DNA of 64,000 nucleotides from Saturnia japonica (taxonomy: Eukaryota > Arthropoda > Insecta > Lepidoptera > Saturniidae): contig CM065308.1 of NCBI GenBank assembly GCA_033032175.1, positions 19,711,590 through 19,775,589 of the forward strand. The letters are read 5' to 3'. The notes under the pieces are model-generated. The model did not search any database. It was not told the origin of the DNA and saw only the letters and a list, made by a program, of their open reading frames with translations. Shown here one piece after another: positions 47,905-59,420 of this stretch (positions within the stretch are counted from its first letter, which is position 1; the number at the start of each line of letters is the position of its first letter). A program made the translations under genes and the position numbers.

Positions 47905-48150
47905 TTCATTAACCTAGTGATCGTAATCGCGACTACTATGATCGAGGTCCTGGGTTCGTTTCCCAGGAAATTCTCAATATCAGCTTGGAGCTTGGAATTA
48001 TGCCCGATTAATGGCAATAGGCTCGCCCCCTATTACATAGGACCTAAAAAACATATATGGCGAACTGTGGGTGTATATTAGTACACCTCTGCCTAACCCT
48101 TTGGAGATACAGGCGTGATGGTATGTTATGGTATGTTATACGCTAATAAC
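47905..48150 (+). mobile_element. tRNA-derived SINE (family 2)
   Basis: Begins with a degenerate A box (aacctagtgatcg) and a B-box-like gggttcgtttccca. A body follows with ctcgccccctattacatagga and cgaactgtgggtgtatattagtacacctc. It ends in gatggtatgttatg repeats, the usual 3' tail of this family. Other copies: 39212-39478 (minus) and 51080-51275 (plus). Confidence 0.8.
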
Positions 48151-48861
48151 ATAACATAACCATAGTAATAACCCGTCGGACTAACGGCCTCATAGAACAA
48201 CTACTTACCGGTAACCCTTAGGATGCGCCCGCGCATACTCGACGATAAAGATCTCGCTCAAAATTTACAGTTACGAGCCCGCCCGTGTCATTAGATCGCC
48301 AGTGTGTTTACTGCTTTGTTATAATGATATATGTTCGTGAGGTCTCTACATTTATACATAATAACTGAATAGAGAGGTTTATAGGCACATTTCACGTAAC
48401 AATATTGCGTTCTCTGTAAATATAGGTTTCATTTTGTCTGATTTTATAAGCTTTTATTATCCGAAGAATTTCTTCTAGGTAATAAATACCACGAAATAAA
48501 GCAGAATACTTATTTAAAGCCATGATAGATTCATGTTATTATGTCTTTTAAAATTAATAATGTTTTCAGTTATACCTTAATAATAGTTGACGGGCGGAAA
48601 AGTGCATTGACGGCCCAGTACATGGCTCGCGCGTCAGGATTTGGGTAGCCTTGTTCTAGACACACCGGTTTAAGAAGTGCGTTATCTGTCAGTCAATCTT
48701 AGGAGTTTTAGTAAGATTATTTGTTAGTCGGATTTGTTGACAAAAACTTAAAGCTTCTAATTTTAGCCGGCTCTTTGGAAGTGTTTTCGTTGCTAAATCA
48801 CTATTCTAAGCTTGATTAGTAGTCATTTGAAAACCGGCGCAGATAATAGTATGCATACTAT

Positions 48862-48900
48862 TATACCAAGTACTATATACCAAGTAGGTTACTTGGTATA
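48862..48900. other. Hairpin with a duplicated arm
   Basis: tataccaagta (48876-48886) pairs perfectly with tacttggtata (48890-48900) over a 3-base loop. The same 11 bases also stand just upstream at about 48862-48872. Confidence 0.7.
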
Positions 48901-49200
48901 TGCCATAAAAAAGACTATCCGTGTTAGATAATATTTCTCCATACAAATCTTGAATACCCCGTTAAACCCATTTAGGGATTGAATTTTAAAAATTCTGTTC
49001 TTATTGGAGGCCTACATCATAATAATTATCATCTCTTTTGATTGCTACGTAATGGCTTTTGGCGCTAGTATATATCGCCACGAAAATGCATAAAAATCAC
49101 CAGCGAACCATATTAAGCCAGTGACAAGATACATAATTTGGGGTAAAGCCGTAGATTGTGCATCTCTTGCGAATCTCATGCGTAATCCGTGAGTTGACAA

Positions 49201-49625
49201 CTTCTGGAAAATTGTTTTAAACTCTTTATATAATGAAAATAATACCTATGAATAATTATTTTTATTTATTGCATTATAAATAGTGATTTAAATATGTTTT
49301 TTTTATTTAAATAAAAAATACGCCATAAAAACGCGCAATTATGGTCCCGTGATGTCATCGTTAATTTTATATAGTGACAAATATGACAACTTACACAAGA
49401 GTCTAACGTTCATATTTCCTGAATGGTGACGTCACATTTTCTAATCGGCGTTTCAAAAAATTTGACTCACAGATAAAATATATTGATTTTCCAAAGAGAA
49501 AATTAAATTATCAATAAACAACTAGTTTTTCCTGTTTTATATTGTTTTAGGCTTTTTATGTTTAGACCAATATTACTCAATAATTTACTTTAATTTGAAA
49601 CATACAGTCAACTCGCGGATTTTCG
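49201..49625 (-). repeat. Repeat family R, copy 2 (reverse)
   Basis: Inverted partner of 26295-26730, carrying the same palindromic tgacgtca core at about 49428 and the same end blocks. Divergence is moderate with small indels. Confidence 0.82.
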
Positions 49626-49995
49626 CTGATCGCTAATTTTTAGGTAATCATTGGCCGTTCAGTGGTTTGAGCTATGTGGTAATAGATTAGTAAATCAGTC
49701 ACAGTTTCCATTTATATATATTTAGATTCTTAATCATTACCTACATGCATAATCCTGGAGCCAGGAAGCGCCACACGTGCGTGTGGCGGTAACTGTAAAC
49801 CAAGGTACACGCTGGGCCGGTATCTCTCGATCGGACGCGAACACAATACCGCGTATGTGTGTTATTATACCTTACAATTGCGTGCTTCAAACGTGCATTC
49901 ATTTATTAAATGAACGCAAAATTAAATACGGCATTTTATATCTGAATACAAGTTGTACGATTAATCGCCCTACTGCTTTATGGATTTATATCTAA

Positions 49996-50205
49996 ACATT
50001 AGCTGGCCCGGCAGACGTTGTTCTGCAGTTTCCACTATGGTCAATACCTCGATCATTGAGTAAACTATCCTGATATTTTGGATCGTAACGGACAAAACGA
50101 AATTAGAATTACCCATATATAGTTCACAAAAAATTTGATAGAAAAAGGGACGTTCAGTTCTTACCGAATTTTAAACTTTTTCAATTTCTCATGAGAGAAT
50201 TAGGA
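49996..50205 (-). repeat. Repeat with 'gctggcccggcagacgttgttctg' end
   Basis: The block at 50003-50030 is a familiar lepidopteran repeat terminus, reversed here; a related terminus in the other orientation is at about 61868-61895. The body is AT-rich and non-coding. Confidence 0.55.
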
Positions 50206-50237
50206 CATGGAAATTTCTTTGGAAATTTTCTCTACTT

Positions 50238-50452
50238 GGATCCGTCCAATTGGTGGAATACCCCGACAGCCATGAGCCAAATCGCAGCCAAATAACCTTG
50301 AGTTGTGTTCCTGCGATGAGTAGGGTTTCCAGAGCTCTTTATGGTAGGAGGGTTCAAGATTGGCAACGCGATAACGATACCTATCGTCCATAGGCTACAG
50401 TAGCCGTTTACCATCAAGCGGGCGGTATGCGTGTTTGCCACCTTTGTAGTAA
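50238..50452 (-). repeat. Repeat family G, copy 2 (reverse)
   Basis: The minus strand reads 'ggtggcaaacacgcataccgcccgcttgatggtaa' at its start and 'ggttatttggctgcgatttggc...attccaccaattgg' at its end. Confidence 0.75.
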
Positions 50453-50794
50453 AAAAAAATGCCAAATCAGTCCAGCTGTTCTCAAATGCGTTTACTAATA
50501 AACATAAATGAAAGTTAAGTAACTTTTCTGCTTATATCCTTCGGATTAAGATATTTCTCTTCAGCTTAATTAATTCAATAATATAATATTTCGTCCACAA
50601 TTAGGTCAATCATTTTTTTAAAATTTTACTTGTTTGCTTTACCTCTTGATTTATTGTAGTGAAGATAGAAGCACTCGATGTCATGCATCGTAATACGCGC
50701 GTAAATAAGTAGGTACACGTATTCACTTTATTTGTATGTTTTTTAATTCTAATACTGGTTTAGGATTTTTCCACAGTTTTCAACTTGACGATGG

Positions 50795-50936
50795 TAGCTA
50801 ATCAGGCGGGTATTAGAAAATGCTTTACCACCGGCTTCGGTTTCATTACGATGATTTCCTTCACCGAAAGTTCAGCTCATTGCAGGGATTCGAACTCAAT
50901 TCGATCACGCTACCACTGAACCATAATTGCTTCATC
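50795..50936 (-). mobile_element. tRNA-derived SINE (family 1), reverse copy
   Basis: The minus strand reads attatggttcagtggtag (A box), then gttcgaatccctgc (B box), then ggtgaaggaaatcatcg and a 3' part ending cgcctgattagctacc. Same family as 11172-11385. Confidence 0.78.
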
Positions 50937-51079
50937 ATTGTTCAAACCAAACCCCAAAATATGCATTAAATTTTCTCAAAAAATGAGCATGCTTTTCGGA
51001 AAAATGATTGAAATGTTTAGGACTAGGCTTAACCAAAAAGAAAAGATTATTTACTCAATCTTACAATGAGCCATTATAA

Positions 51080-51275
51080 TTACAGTTCGATTCCCAGGTC
51101 GAGGAAAGTGTTATTAGGATTTTCTATGAAATTCTCAATAGCAGCTCTGAGTTTGGGTTTGCCCCTCTATTACATGTGACCTAAACATATACCCAGCGAA
51201 CTGTGGATCTACATTAGTACACCTCTCTGCCTAATCCTTTCGGAGATAGAGGCTTGATGGTATGTTATGTTCCTA
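51080..51275 (+). mobile_element. tRNA-derived SINE (family 2), third copy
   Basis: Starts at the B box (gttcgattcccaggtcg) and runs through cgaactgtggatctacattag to gatggtatgttatg. The A-box end is missing or too diverged to see. Confidence 0.75.
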
Positions 51276-51821
51276 TAAACTAATAGTCTGAAAATAGGTG
51301 GACGACCTATTTAATTGTAAGTGATTATGGCGTCTTTAGTCACCTGAAACAGAAGGGAAGAGATAAGCTTGTTTTACCCTTACCTCTGCGTTAATTTTCC
51401 CTTTAATCTTTAAAGAACCTCAAGACATAACCATGGAATCAGAGTGAATAAATTTAATGCGTATAATAATTTATCTGGGGGAAGTGTTTATGTTTGCTTT
51501 AGGCGATTGCTTGATCGAGGGAAATGATTGCCAATAACTGTCGCGTAATCGATACGAACTTTTACAAGCGTCACCCGCGGCCTCTCTAACGGTAACGGTA
51601 TTAAATATACTTGAAGGTGGTAGACCATGGAGGTACGGAAGCAGTCATTGTCGGAGTTTGTTATATACAGTCGTGGCCTGCAGGGACCATTTATCATCTG
51701 ACGGAATAGTTTGCTACTTTGCTAATATACAACATTTGCGTTGATCTCTACATAGACCACTTTGTTACTGTCTTCAAGCTTTATCATGTTTAACTAACTT
51801 CGCTCCACGGTTTCGCATACG

Positions 51822-52030
51822 GCCTGCCATATGGTGAGCCTGATGGTACCCTATGAACGCTTTTAATACCATATAATATATCATTAGCGCGATGCTTGCC
51901 TTGAACTGCATTACGCAGAGGAGCTCTGGAAACCCTTCACACAGCAAGAACACAACTGAAGGTTATTTGGCTGCAATTTGGCTGATGGCTGTGGAAGTAC
52001 TCCACCAGTTGGACTGCTCCAAGTAGACAG
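51822..52030 (+). repeat. Repeat family G, copy 3
   Basis: Contains 'gagcctgatggtaccctatgaacgc', 'gagctctggaaaccc' and 'ggttatttggctgcaatttggctgatggctgtgg'. Confidence 0.75.
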
Positions 52031-52204
52031 AGACCGCGGAAGACATTTCTCTGTGTCCTAACCTCTGTTTCTTTAAGATTATTTGGCCAACTGTTCGCCG
52101 CACCGTGCCGCCGCCAACGCACACGTCTAGCCTAACGTTGTTCTCAAATCCCATACGGGTCTTTAACTTGACAGATTGCTTGATTTTAATGGTCAGTGCT
52201 CACT

Positions 52205-52455
52205 CAGTAGGATCGTAACGTAAATTTATATCTGTATTAATAAATCTGTAGTCCTGTCTATACTTTTAATATTTTTCTAAAATTTCTCGATAGGCACACT
52301 ATATGAGCGATACTGATTACGAATATGACATTTAAAAAAAATTGTCTGTCTGTTTGTATGTTCGGATTGAACTTAAAACGGCTATACAGATTCTTATGAA
52401 ATTTTGTACACGGGATGCATAAGTCATCGGTCAATTGATTGAATATCATATTATA
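52205..52455 (+). repeat. Repeat related to the 3.7-kb one (fragment)
   Basis: Contains 'aaacggctatacagattcttatgaaattttg', the same 'solve for tolerance' block of a short interspersed repeat, but no clear ends. Confidence 0.4.
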
Positions 52456-52639
52456 ATTGAGAGGCTATAACAATCCTTAATAAAATAATAATGCATTAGA
52501 AGTTTTAGAATGAAATAATAATTTTCAACCGTTTTTGATGATAACTGTACACGAGAAATACATGCCACTCTTCAATTGATACGGCATATGAATTGTCAAT
52601 AATATGAGTAAAAATAAAATTACGGGATGTAAATAACTA

Positions 52640-52795
52640 CTGCGTAACAAACGCGTGCGGAGCCGCGGGCACGCCACTGTTAATTTATAAACATCTTCAA
52701 TGAATAGGCAAAATAGTTTTTTCAAAGCTGACTGGTAGTTTCAGAAATTAGCGTTTTTATACAAACAAACAATAACAAAGTCTTTAGGTTAATAA
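52640..52795 (+). repeat. Interspersed repeat family P, partial copy 4
   Basis: Matches the 3' part: 'tttttcaaagctgactggtagtttcagaaattagcg', followed by 'tttatacaaacaaac'. Confidence 0.5.
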
Positions 52796-53143
52796 TATTA
52801 TGGTATATATAGGTAATTGTCCCAAAGCTGGGCTGTAGTTTCTTCCCAGGAATGGATTATTTAAACGTGTTTCCAATTAAGAAATACAATGGAAAATAGT
52901 AAGTGCCTAATCAACTACGGACATCAAGTGTGACAAGAAATTCCAGCAAAAAATGTCAGGATAACATAAATAGTTTGTTTTCATGTTCCATTGTAGTGTT
53001 CGGACAACTATAGAAAAAAATAAGCTAGCCTTCCATAATATGTAAAACGTACATTTCGTAATTCGTAGGTACATTTTTTCATAAAATTCCTTAGAGCTTG
53101 GTTACTTTTTACACGCAAATGTGGCGGCGTTTAACTCATACAT

Positions 53144-53275
53144 ACGTATTCCTCTGTTCTGTACTTTGAATAATTATACCATGCAATTTATATCTACCAC
53201 ATCCATGTTATTATATTTTGATATTTTCTATAAATTAATTATAATAAGGAGTCTTCTAAAATTACTAAAATATGC
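53144..53275 (+). repeat. Partner of the repeat at 20.4 kb
   Basis: Shares 'cgtattcctctgttctgta', 'atttatatctaccacatccatg' and 'tataaattaattat' with 20395-20545. Confidence 0.55.
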
Positions 53276-53512
53276 GTAGCCAAAGTCCTTGTTATATTAT
53301 TCTTGAAAAAAAAAATACTACAGTTTTTTGAGGAAGAAATAGGGTAATACGAAATTATGATTTTGGCTATTTTCTAGTATTATGAGTTCGAGATACAGCT
53401 ATCTCTCTCACAATCTACTTGGTCGTTCGAGCATAGCGTGGTTTCTGTTAAAATCTATTCCTCAATAGTCTCGCTGACCGCATTTCCTCTTAAGGTTTTA
53501 TGATAACTCTAT
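53265..53512 (+). repeat. Interspersed repeat family Q, copy 2
   Basis: Contains 'gcgtagccaaagtccttg', 'gaaatagggtaatacgaaattatga', 'agctatctctctcaca' and 'ctgaccgcatttcctcttaa'. It follows directly on the repeat at 53144, as in a composite element. Confidence 0.6.
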
Positions 53513-54219
53513 TACTAATATAGTAAAAAAAGGTGGAGTATCGTGTACGCAAACAGTTTAATGCCCATATTATTGTGATGAGTTGTGTTTTAATTAGTTT
53601 TGTCGGGACAAACAAACGGACGATTGATTAAGTACAACAATTTGAGGTAACTAACTAGGAAGATGAGCTTTACAAAATGCCAATACCATGTGTCCTTTCT
53701 TGCATCACTATAATCTTCACAGAAGCCTTTTGGTTACGGGCACTTTCGTAAGCAATTACTTATTTTTACAATTATAACAAACCAATTACCTATATACAAT
53801 ATAACATACAAATCTGCGTATAATAATATACGTTAATACAGAATTAGTTTACAATAATATCTAACATAAATATTATAATATAAATAAGAAGATATTAGGT
53901 AAGCTAATTGTTTTTCGTGTAAACTTGATATGAGAATATTTTTCCGTATATTTAAATTTGGTCCCAAATCTTGTATTCTAAGCGACTGTTGCATGTACTT
54001 CAGGCCACGTTTAAAGTTACGGTGTGTATTAATGAAATTTATTTTGTATTATATATTGGATAAACTTACATAATTATAAAACAAATGTTATTTTTATCCA
54101 CAAGCATAACTCGTGCAAGTTATTATGAATGTTTTGGATTTTATGTAAAACAGAATTTGTAAATGTTATGAAAAATATGTATAATTATGACCTACAGACA
54201 CCATAGTAGACATTATCTA

Positions 54220-54420
54220 TTAAAATTATAAAGCTCAATAATATTTTTTTTCTTTCTTCGTTTGACGCGCCAATCTCTAGAACTACCAATCAGATTAAGA
54301 CATTATTCCTGTTTTTTATAGCCTATTTATCGAGGATTAATCTAACATCACGCTGTGATGCTTAGGAGAAGAGTAATGACCATAAACCTCAACCAGCCTG
54401 GCTATATGTAGACATTATAA
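54220..54420 (+). repeat. Interspersed repeat family N, copy 3 (partial)
   Basis: Shares 'attataaagctcaataat', 'aatctctagaactaccaatcag' and 'aagagtaatgaccataaacc' with the copy at 6640. The 3' end is missing. Confidence 0.6.
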
Positions 54421-56169
54421 TGATAAATTTCAAATTAATTTTGTTTCTATTTTAAGAAATATTTCTTAATTTAATATTCTTGGATTAATTAGCTTATGTT
54501 TTATTTTAAAATAATGTTATAAATCAAAACCGCTATGACACAACCTCAATCAATTCATCCTTTTTATGCAAAACATTTCACTGTAAAATAACAAAACGGA
54601 TATTTATCAATACTAAGAATGTATATTGTATGAAGTGCATGTCCGTTTATTAAACTCGGGGCGGATGGCGACTCGAGTCGTAAATTACAAATAATATTCC
54701 CCACTGTTAAAATGGAAGAAAATGGAAAATGTTAGAAGCCACGTTAAATACTAACTATAAAGTTCTGGTAAATATAAACGTGTCCGCGGTTTTCTTACAA
54801 TTTAACAATAAAAGTAACATAAATAATCCTAGTATAAACATCTTATGTGTTTATTTATAACGAATAAATTACCATTATTTGTAAGAGCTTTTAAAGTATT
54901 ATTATTTTAAGTTATAATGAAAAATTTGCGTAATGTAACATAATCATAAAGTCTACAGAGTGAAGTTGCTTCTAAATCTCTTGTTTTCTTATGGTGAAGA
55001 AAGTTACTTTCGATGGTATACGTCACATTACATCAAGTGTGACTATTCTAACTAAAAGTATAACTTGTAACGCATGCACAAAGTTAACGCACCCACTTTT
55101 TTTTTTGGAAGATTAAATTTATATAATTTTATTTTTCACATTTAACCAATCATTTAACAGTATTAGGAGTTGCTAGTCGTATTTAAATGTAAGGGGAAGA
55201 AATTCATAGACAACTACTGTTAGGTTTTTACGAAGTTACTTATAACATCATGAAAAATATGTATGTAAAAGTTTCGTAGAAAAAAAAGTAGCCGACGACG
55301 TTCATCGTGTTATTTTGGAAAAAAAAGTAAGTATTTAGCTAGGGAACATTTTTATCGGTGTTTGTATTAACCCTTTGCCTCTCGACGTCATAAAAATATA
55401 TGTAATATTGGCATACATACTATATAATGATAAGTATAGGTGTTTATTTATATGAATGTGGGATTGTGTGGGAAATCAAATTTCTTTTGGATAACTTAAA
55501 TAGTTTATTTCCACAGACAGTAATTCGCATTAAAATATAATGTTTTTCTATCTCAAAAACACGTCTTAATATTCATGACGTCTTTACACAATCCCCGTCC
55601 TCTTCTAACTCCTCATACTTCCAGTAATCTCTTTCACTCATTCTCTTGGCTCGTTCATAGCATCGTGATCTCATCAAAACACCTTACAACAAGCAATACA
55701 TCCTACAATAGTTTGCAAAATATAATCTAATGTTTTAATATCACATGAGGACCTCTTATTTCATTATTATAAGTTCTGCTTTGACTGTTCTTCAAAATCA
55801 AGTGACTTTATAAATATTCAGAACCAGCAGTGTACAATGGTAACACTATACTAAAGAGCACACCGACCGAAAAGGTTTAGTTAGGTTTAAATTGATCGGA
55901 CGCGTTGTACTGAAAGTTCACAGACGAATGGCTACACCGCGGTAAGGCTTCGATATGACCGGGCTTTCAAATTTTTACGGTTTTTTGGTGATCCTCAAAA
56001 GCGGTTCATTGGTATAAAACGGGTCCACCTAGTTCCAAAGGATTTTATTTCTGTTTTAATAAATTAGTGTTTGATCGAAATAACATCTTATGTGTGTTAT
56101 TATGATGACATGGCTAAAGTTCGTTTTCGTTTTTTATAGCTTAATTTTTTTTCACGTGAGTCATTTAAC
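54421..56169. other. No gene seen
   Basis: AT-rich sequence with no repeat boundaries that I can defend. Confidence 0.45.
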
Positions 56170-56394
56170 ATGTCAAGAGGATTATATAAAACTCCACTCA
56201 CTAAGCCTTGCCTTGTAAAATCGACGAAGCGCCCGCTGACATATACATTCCGATACAAACCCCAAGAGTCCTTCCATCCGCCGAACTATTGCAATAGGTC
56301 CTCGGATCTATTTCCCTGGCAGAGAAAGGAGGCGATGAATGCCTACTTCAAGAAACCATCCACCCGTAATTTTTTAATTAGGGTTTCATACTCT

Positions 56395-56610
56395 ACTCTC
56401 AGTGATTTTTCGATAGAGATTGCCTTCTTCTCAGTTTTTGAAGGTTTTATTCCTTTACCATCTGTGATTTTTATTGAGGATGTCTTCCTCTTAATTTTTT
56501 AAGGAGGTTTTCTACTTCTACCGTCAATAATTTTTTCACAGTTGAGGATTTTTATACAGGATTTCTTTCTGACAATTTCTAAGGAGCTTTTATTAGTCAA
56601 CCATCCGTGA
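56395..56610 (+). repeat. Diverged tandem repeat, about 62-bp period
   Basis: Three units, each starting with 'gatttttat/cga' and holding 'ctt..cttc', then 'aatttttt(a)aggagg' or 'gtttttgaaggttt', then 'ctacc(g)tc'. A 110-codon open frame (56170-56502) runs into it. The frame has no recognised domain and is not called as a gene. Confidence 0.5.
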
Positions 56611-57889
56611 TGAGCGAACTTGAGTATGCTCTCTCTAATCTCAAGTTCTCTCTGTTAAGCAGAGGGGTACTGGGAAAACAACGTCATTCAGTTGTTAGCT
56701 AAAATCACACCTCTGAAAATAAATAGAAAATATCCTAACCTAACCTCGACCATCTAAAGCCGTGATCTTGAAAATTTGAATAGATCACGGTAGTACAACT
56801 ATGAATATTCTTAAAAACAGTTACGTAGACCAAGGCTTTCATAGCTTATCACAAGTCAGACCTATTTTGCAAAAACAGGTTCTAAACGTGTAAATAAATG
56901 TTTGTTAGAAAGCAGTTACTTAGATATTTCAATATCAAATTCTTAAATGCGTTTGTCGAGTTACTTCTGAGTTAATAACAACTTAGCTTGAAACTGTATG
57001 TAGGCGGTGGACTGGTATTAAGAGAAAATTATGCGACTCGCCTAAGCATATTTATTTTTGTCTTTTTTAATATGAATTTTGCTTTTAAATCTGAGTTACA
57101 GTCTACGCTAAATGTATAATTGAACCGACCCCCCTCGTTACATTTCTCTTTATTTATAATGCAATTTAGATTTAGAAGAAAAGGTAACCTACATTTTATA
57201 TTGTGCAAAAAGTAAATTTCTTTGGGTCTTTGTGTAATAAATTAAAATTCATTTTTACATAACATTGCTATTCTTGGTACGTTTTTCTTTCTTAAATAAC
57301 AAAATGATTGATAAAGTAAATTATATTGACTGGAATGACTAATTAATTACAATAAATAATGCAACAAGCGAGTCACAAAGAAGAAAAGCAATATCTACTT
57401 CCATTAAAATAGGTGTAGACATTATTTTTATTCACAATGAAAACAAAAATTAAAATTTGTTAACAATAAGTTACAAATATAGTATGAGTATTATGATAAT
57501 ATTGATATTGTCATATATTGTGGAACATATTTCCGGAATAAATCTCTAATATTCATACAAATAGGAGTAATCCAAATAATAATAAAACTTGTTAATGTAA
57601 AAATTTGATGTTGCTTTTTTGGTTTTTTATGACTTAGTAATAAAGGCTATTTGAATATTATTAAGTATTATATACGTTGACTATCAGGTTTAACGCAAAC
57701 TAACTTACATCTGGACTCTTAAGTGGGGCTTTTTGTCGACCGACCGTCAATTGATGGCGCTTTTTGAATAGTACGATAGTACTTGATTTAACGGTTAATC
57801 CTTTACTAGTGTTGCCACTTAAGATAATCACTAAATCATCGTTACTTTTATCTGGTGAGATTGTAGATTAATGCCAAGCTTATAAATTT

Positions 57890-58190
57890 TTTTTTGCAAT
57901 GTTTGGGCTTGTGTTTGACCCCTATCTCACCTGATCGTAAGTAATGATGTGGTCTACGATGGAGCATGCTTGCCTAGAAGGTACCTATTCACTCGAGACT
58001 CGAAGATAGATACCCAGGTTATAATTATCGGGAATACGAAATCCGGCAAAGTGTTCCACTCTTTAGCTGTGCGCATTATAAATGTGCTAGCAATACGCTT
58101 TGTGCGCACTGGTGGAATATCTACCATAAAATTATGACGCTTCGCCGTGTATCTTGTCGTCCGATGGTAGAATGGGGATGGGAATTAAGT
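57890..58190 (+). repeat. Lepidopteran-type repeat ('cacctgatcgtaagtaatgatgtggtc')
   Basis: Contains cacctgatcgtaagtaatgatg, gcatgcttgcctagaaggta and gatacccaggttataattatcggg in the order usual for an abundant moth repeat. Diverged. A 62-codon open frame across it (57949-58137) looks accidental. Confidence 0.55.
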
Positions 58191-58199
58191 TGTGCAATT

Positions 58200-58860
58200 C
58201 CAAAGCACACTCGCCGAAATGTATCCGGTAAAAAACCCATAAACTGGCAACTTTCCGCCGATGTTCAAGGCTAAATAGTTTTTGTTTGTAAAATTAAATA
58301 ACAAAATGTTTAATTTCATAACTTTATTAAAAAATAGGGAGAAATATATATGTATGTCTCTTTTTAGTGTCGGCTGTGTCAGACACTTTTCCCCGCGTAT
58401 CTCCCAACCACCAAAGCGCGGTAAGAAACTTCGTTCGAAAACTGTGATTGAGGGCTGCAATTTAAGTTCGTTGAACTATTCATGTGTAATCGATATAAAT
58501 TGGAATCGGAACGAACTGAAATTACACTCCACTCGTCGTAGTATTAGCAGTTAGTGTTAAAGTTCCAATAACCTACTAACATCGAGTCGAGTTACATTCA
58601 AGCGTCGAATCGTTTACAAGCACGACCACAGTTCAGTGTTTGGTTACAATGTTAACCGTTCACGAGTCGGGTCTCTCTGTCGGAAGGCAGCAAACAATGT
58701 TTATGGGAATCAAAAGGACTTCCGACACAACAACATGACTATTATACATAATTATGATTATTTCAATTCAGATAATACGATTTTTTATCCGTAGGTACAA
58801 AATACTAAAAATAGTATTTGGGGGATCATAATATGTCACGTGGTTTTTGTTTTTATTGGT
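58200..58860. other. GC-richer patch, possible host 5' exon or promoter
   Basis: 58480-58740 is more balanced in base composition than its surroundings. It has a ttcagt, the arthropod initiator core, at 58633. No TATA box or ORF supports it, so this is only a pointer. Confidence 0.2.
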
Positions 58861-59420
58861 AAACTTACGTTATTTGATCCGTATATTACATAATACTGGA
58901 AGAAATTTACGTGATGGAGTTTGGTTATTATGTAAAATTGAACTGGATGATAAATAATAACTTGAAACGTGCATTTTGAGTTGCCACAAAAATACCTTAA
59001 ACAGTTCTATCTGATGAAAACGCCATCTTGTTAAAGCGATTTTTAAAAATTGAAAAATTGTAAGAAGTTTGTTTAAAAGGCATACATACAGTGGCCTATA
59101 TAAGTAAATGCAGTAATCAAATACTACTTATATTAGGTACATACTTATTGATCTATTTTTTTAAAGAGACAACGTTTTCTATAAGTTTATGATGGGATTT
59201 CAAACTGTCATGTAGTGAGTGTTTTTTATTCATAAATTTGTGCTGTTTCATCTCATATTGTGTAATACAGGTGGTATTTTGTATAATAAAGCTTGGTTAT
59301 TTTTTGTGCACAAGTGTAAAGTGGATTGGAAATAATAACATGGATCATAAATTCTGAGATGCCACAAAAACTCCCTAGAAAGTTCTAACAAGGGAGCCAC
59401 CATCTGTTTAGAATACTGAA
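58860..59420 (+). repeat. Local direct duplication, about 365-bp period
   Basis: 58895-59045 and 59265-59420 share 'ttggttatt', 'ataataac..g', 'tgccacaaaaa', 'agttct' and 'gccatcttgttaa' against 'gccaccatctgttta'. Diverged; non-coding. Confidence 0.5.

Noticed and set aside
56734..56746. cctaacctaacct as an interstitial telomere (TTAGG) tract
   Set aside because: Only two and a half units; too short to mean anything in this kind of genome.
58634..58740. Host gene promoter
   Set aside because: A ttcagt core alone is weak. No TATA, downstream element or ORF supports it, so it is listed only as a low-confidence patch.
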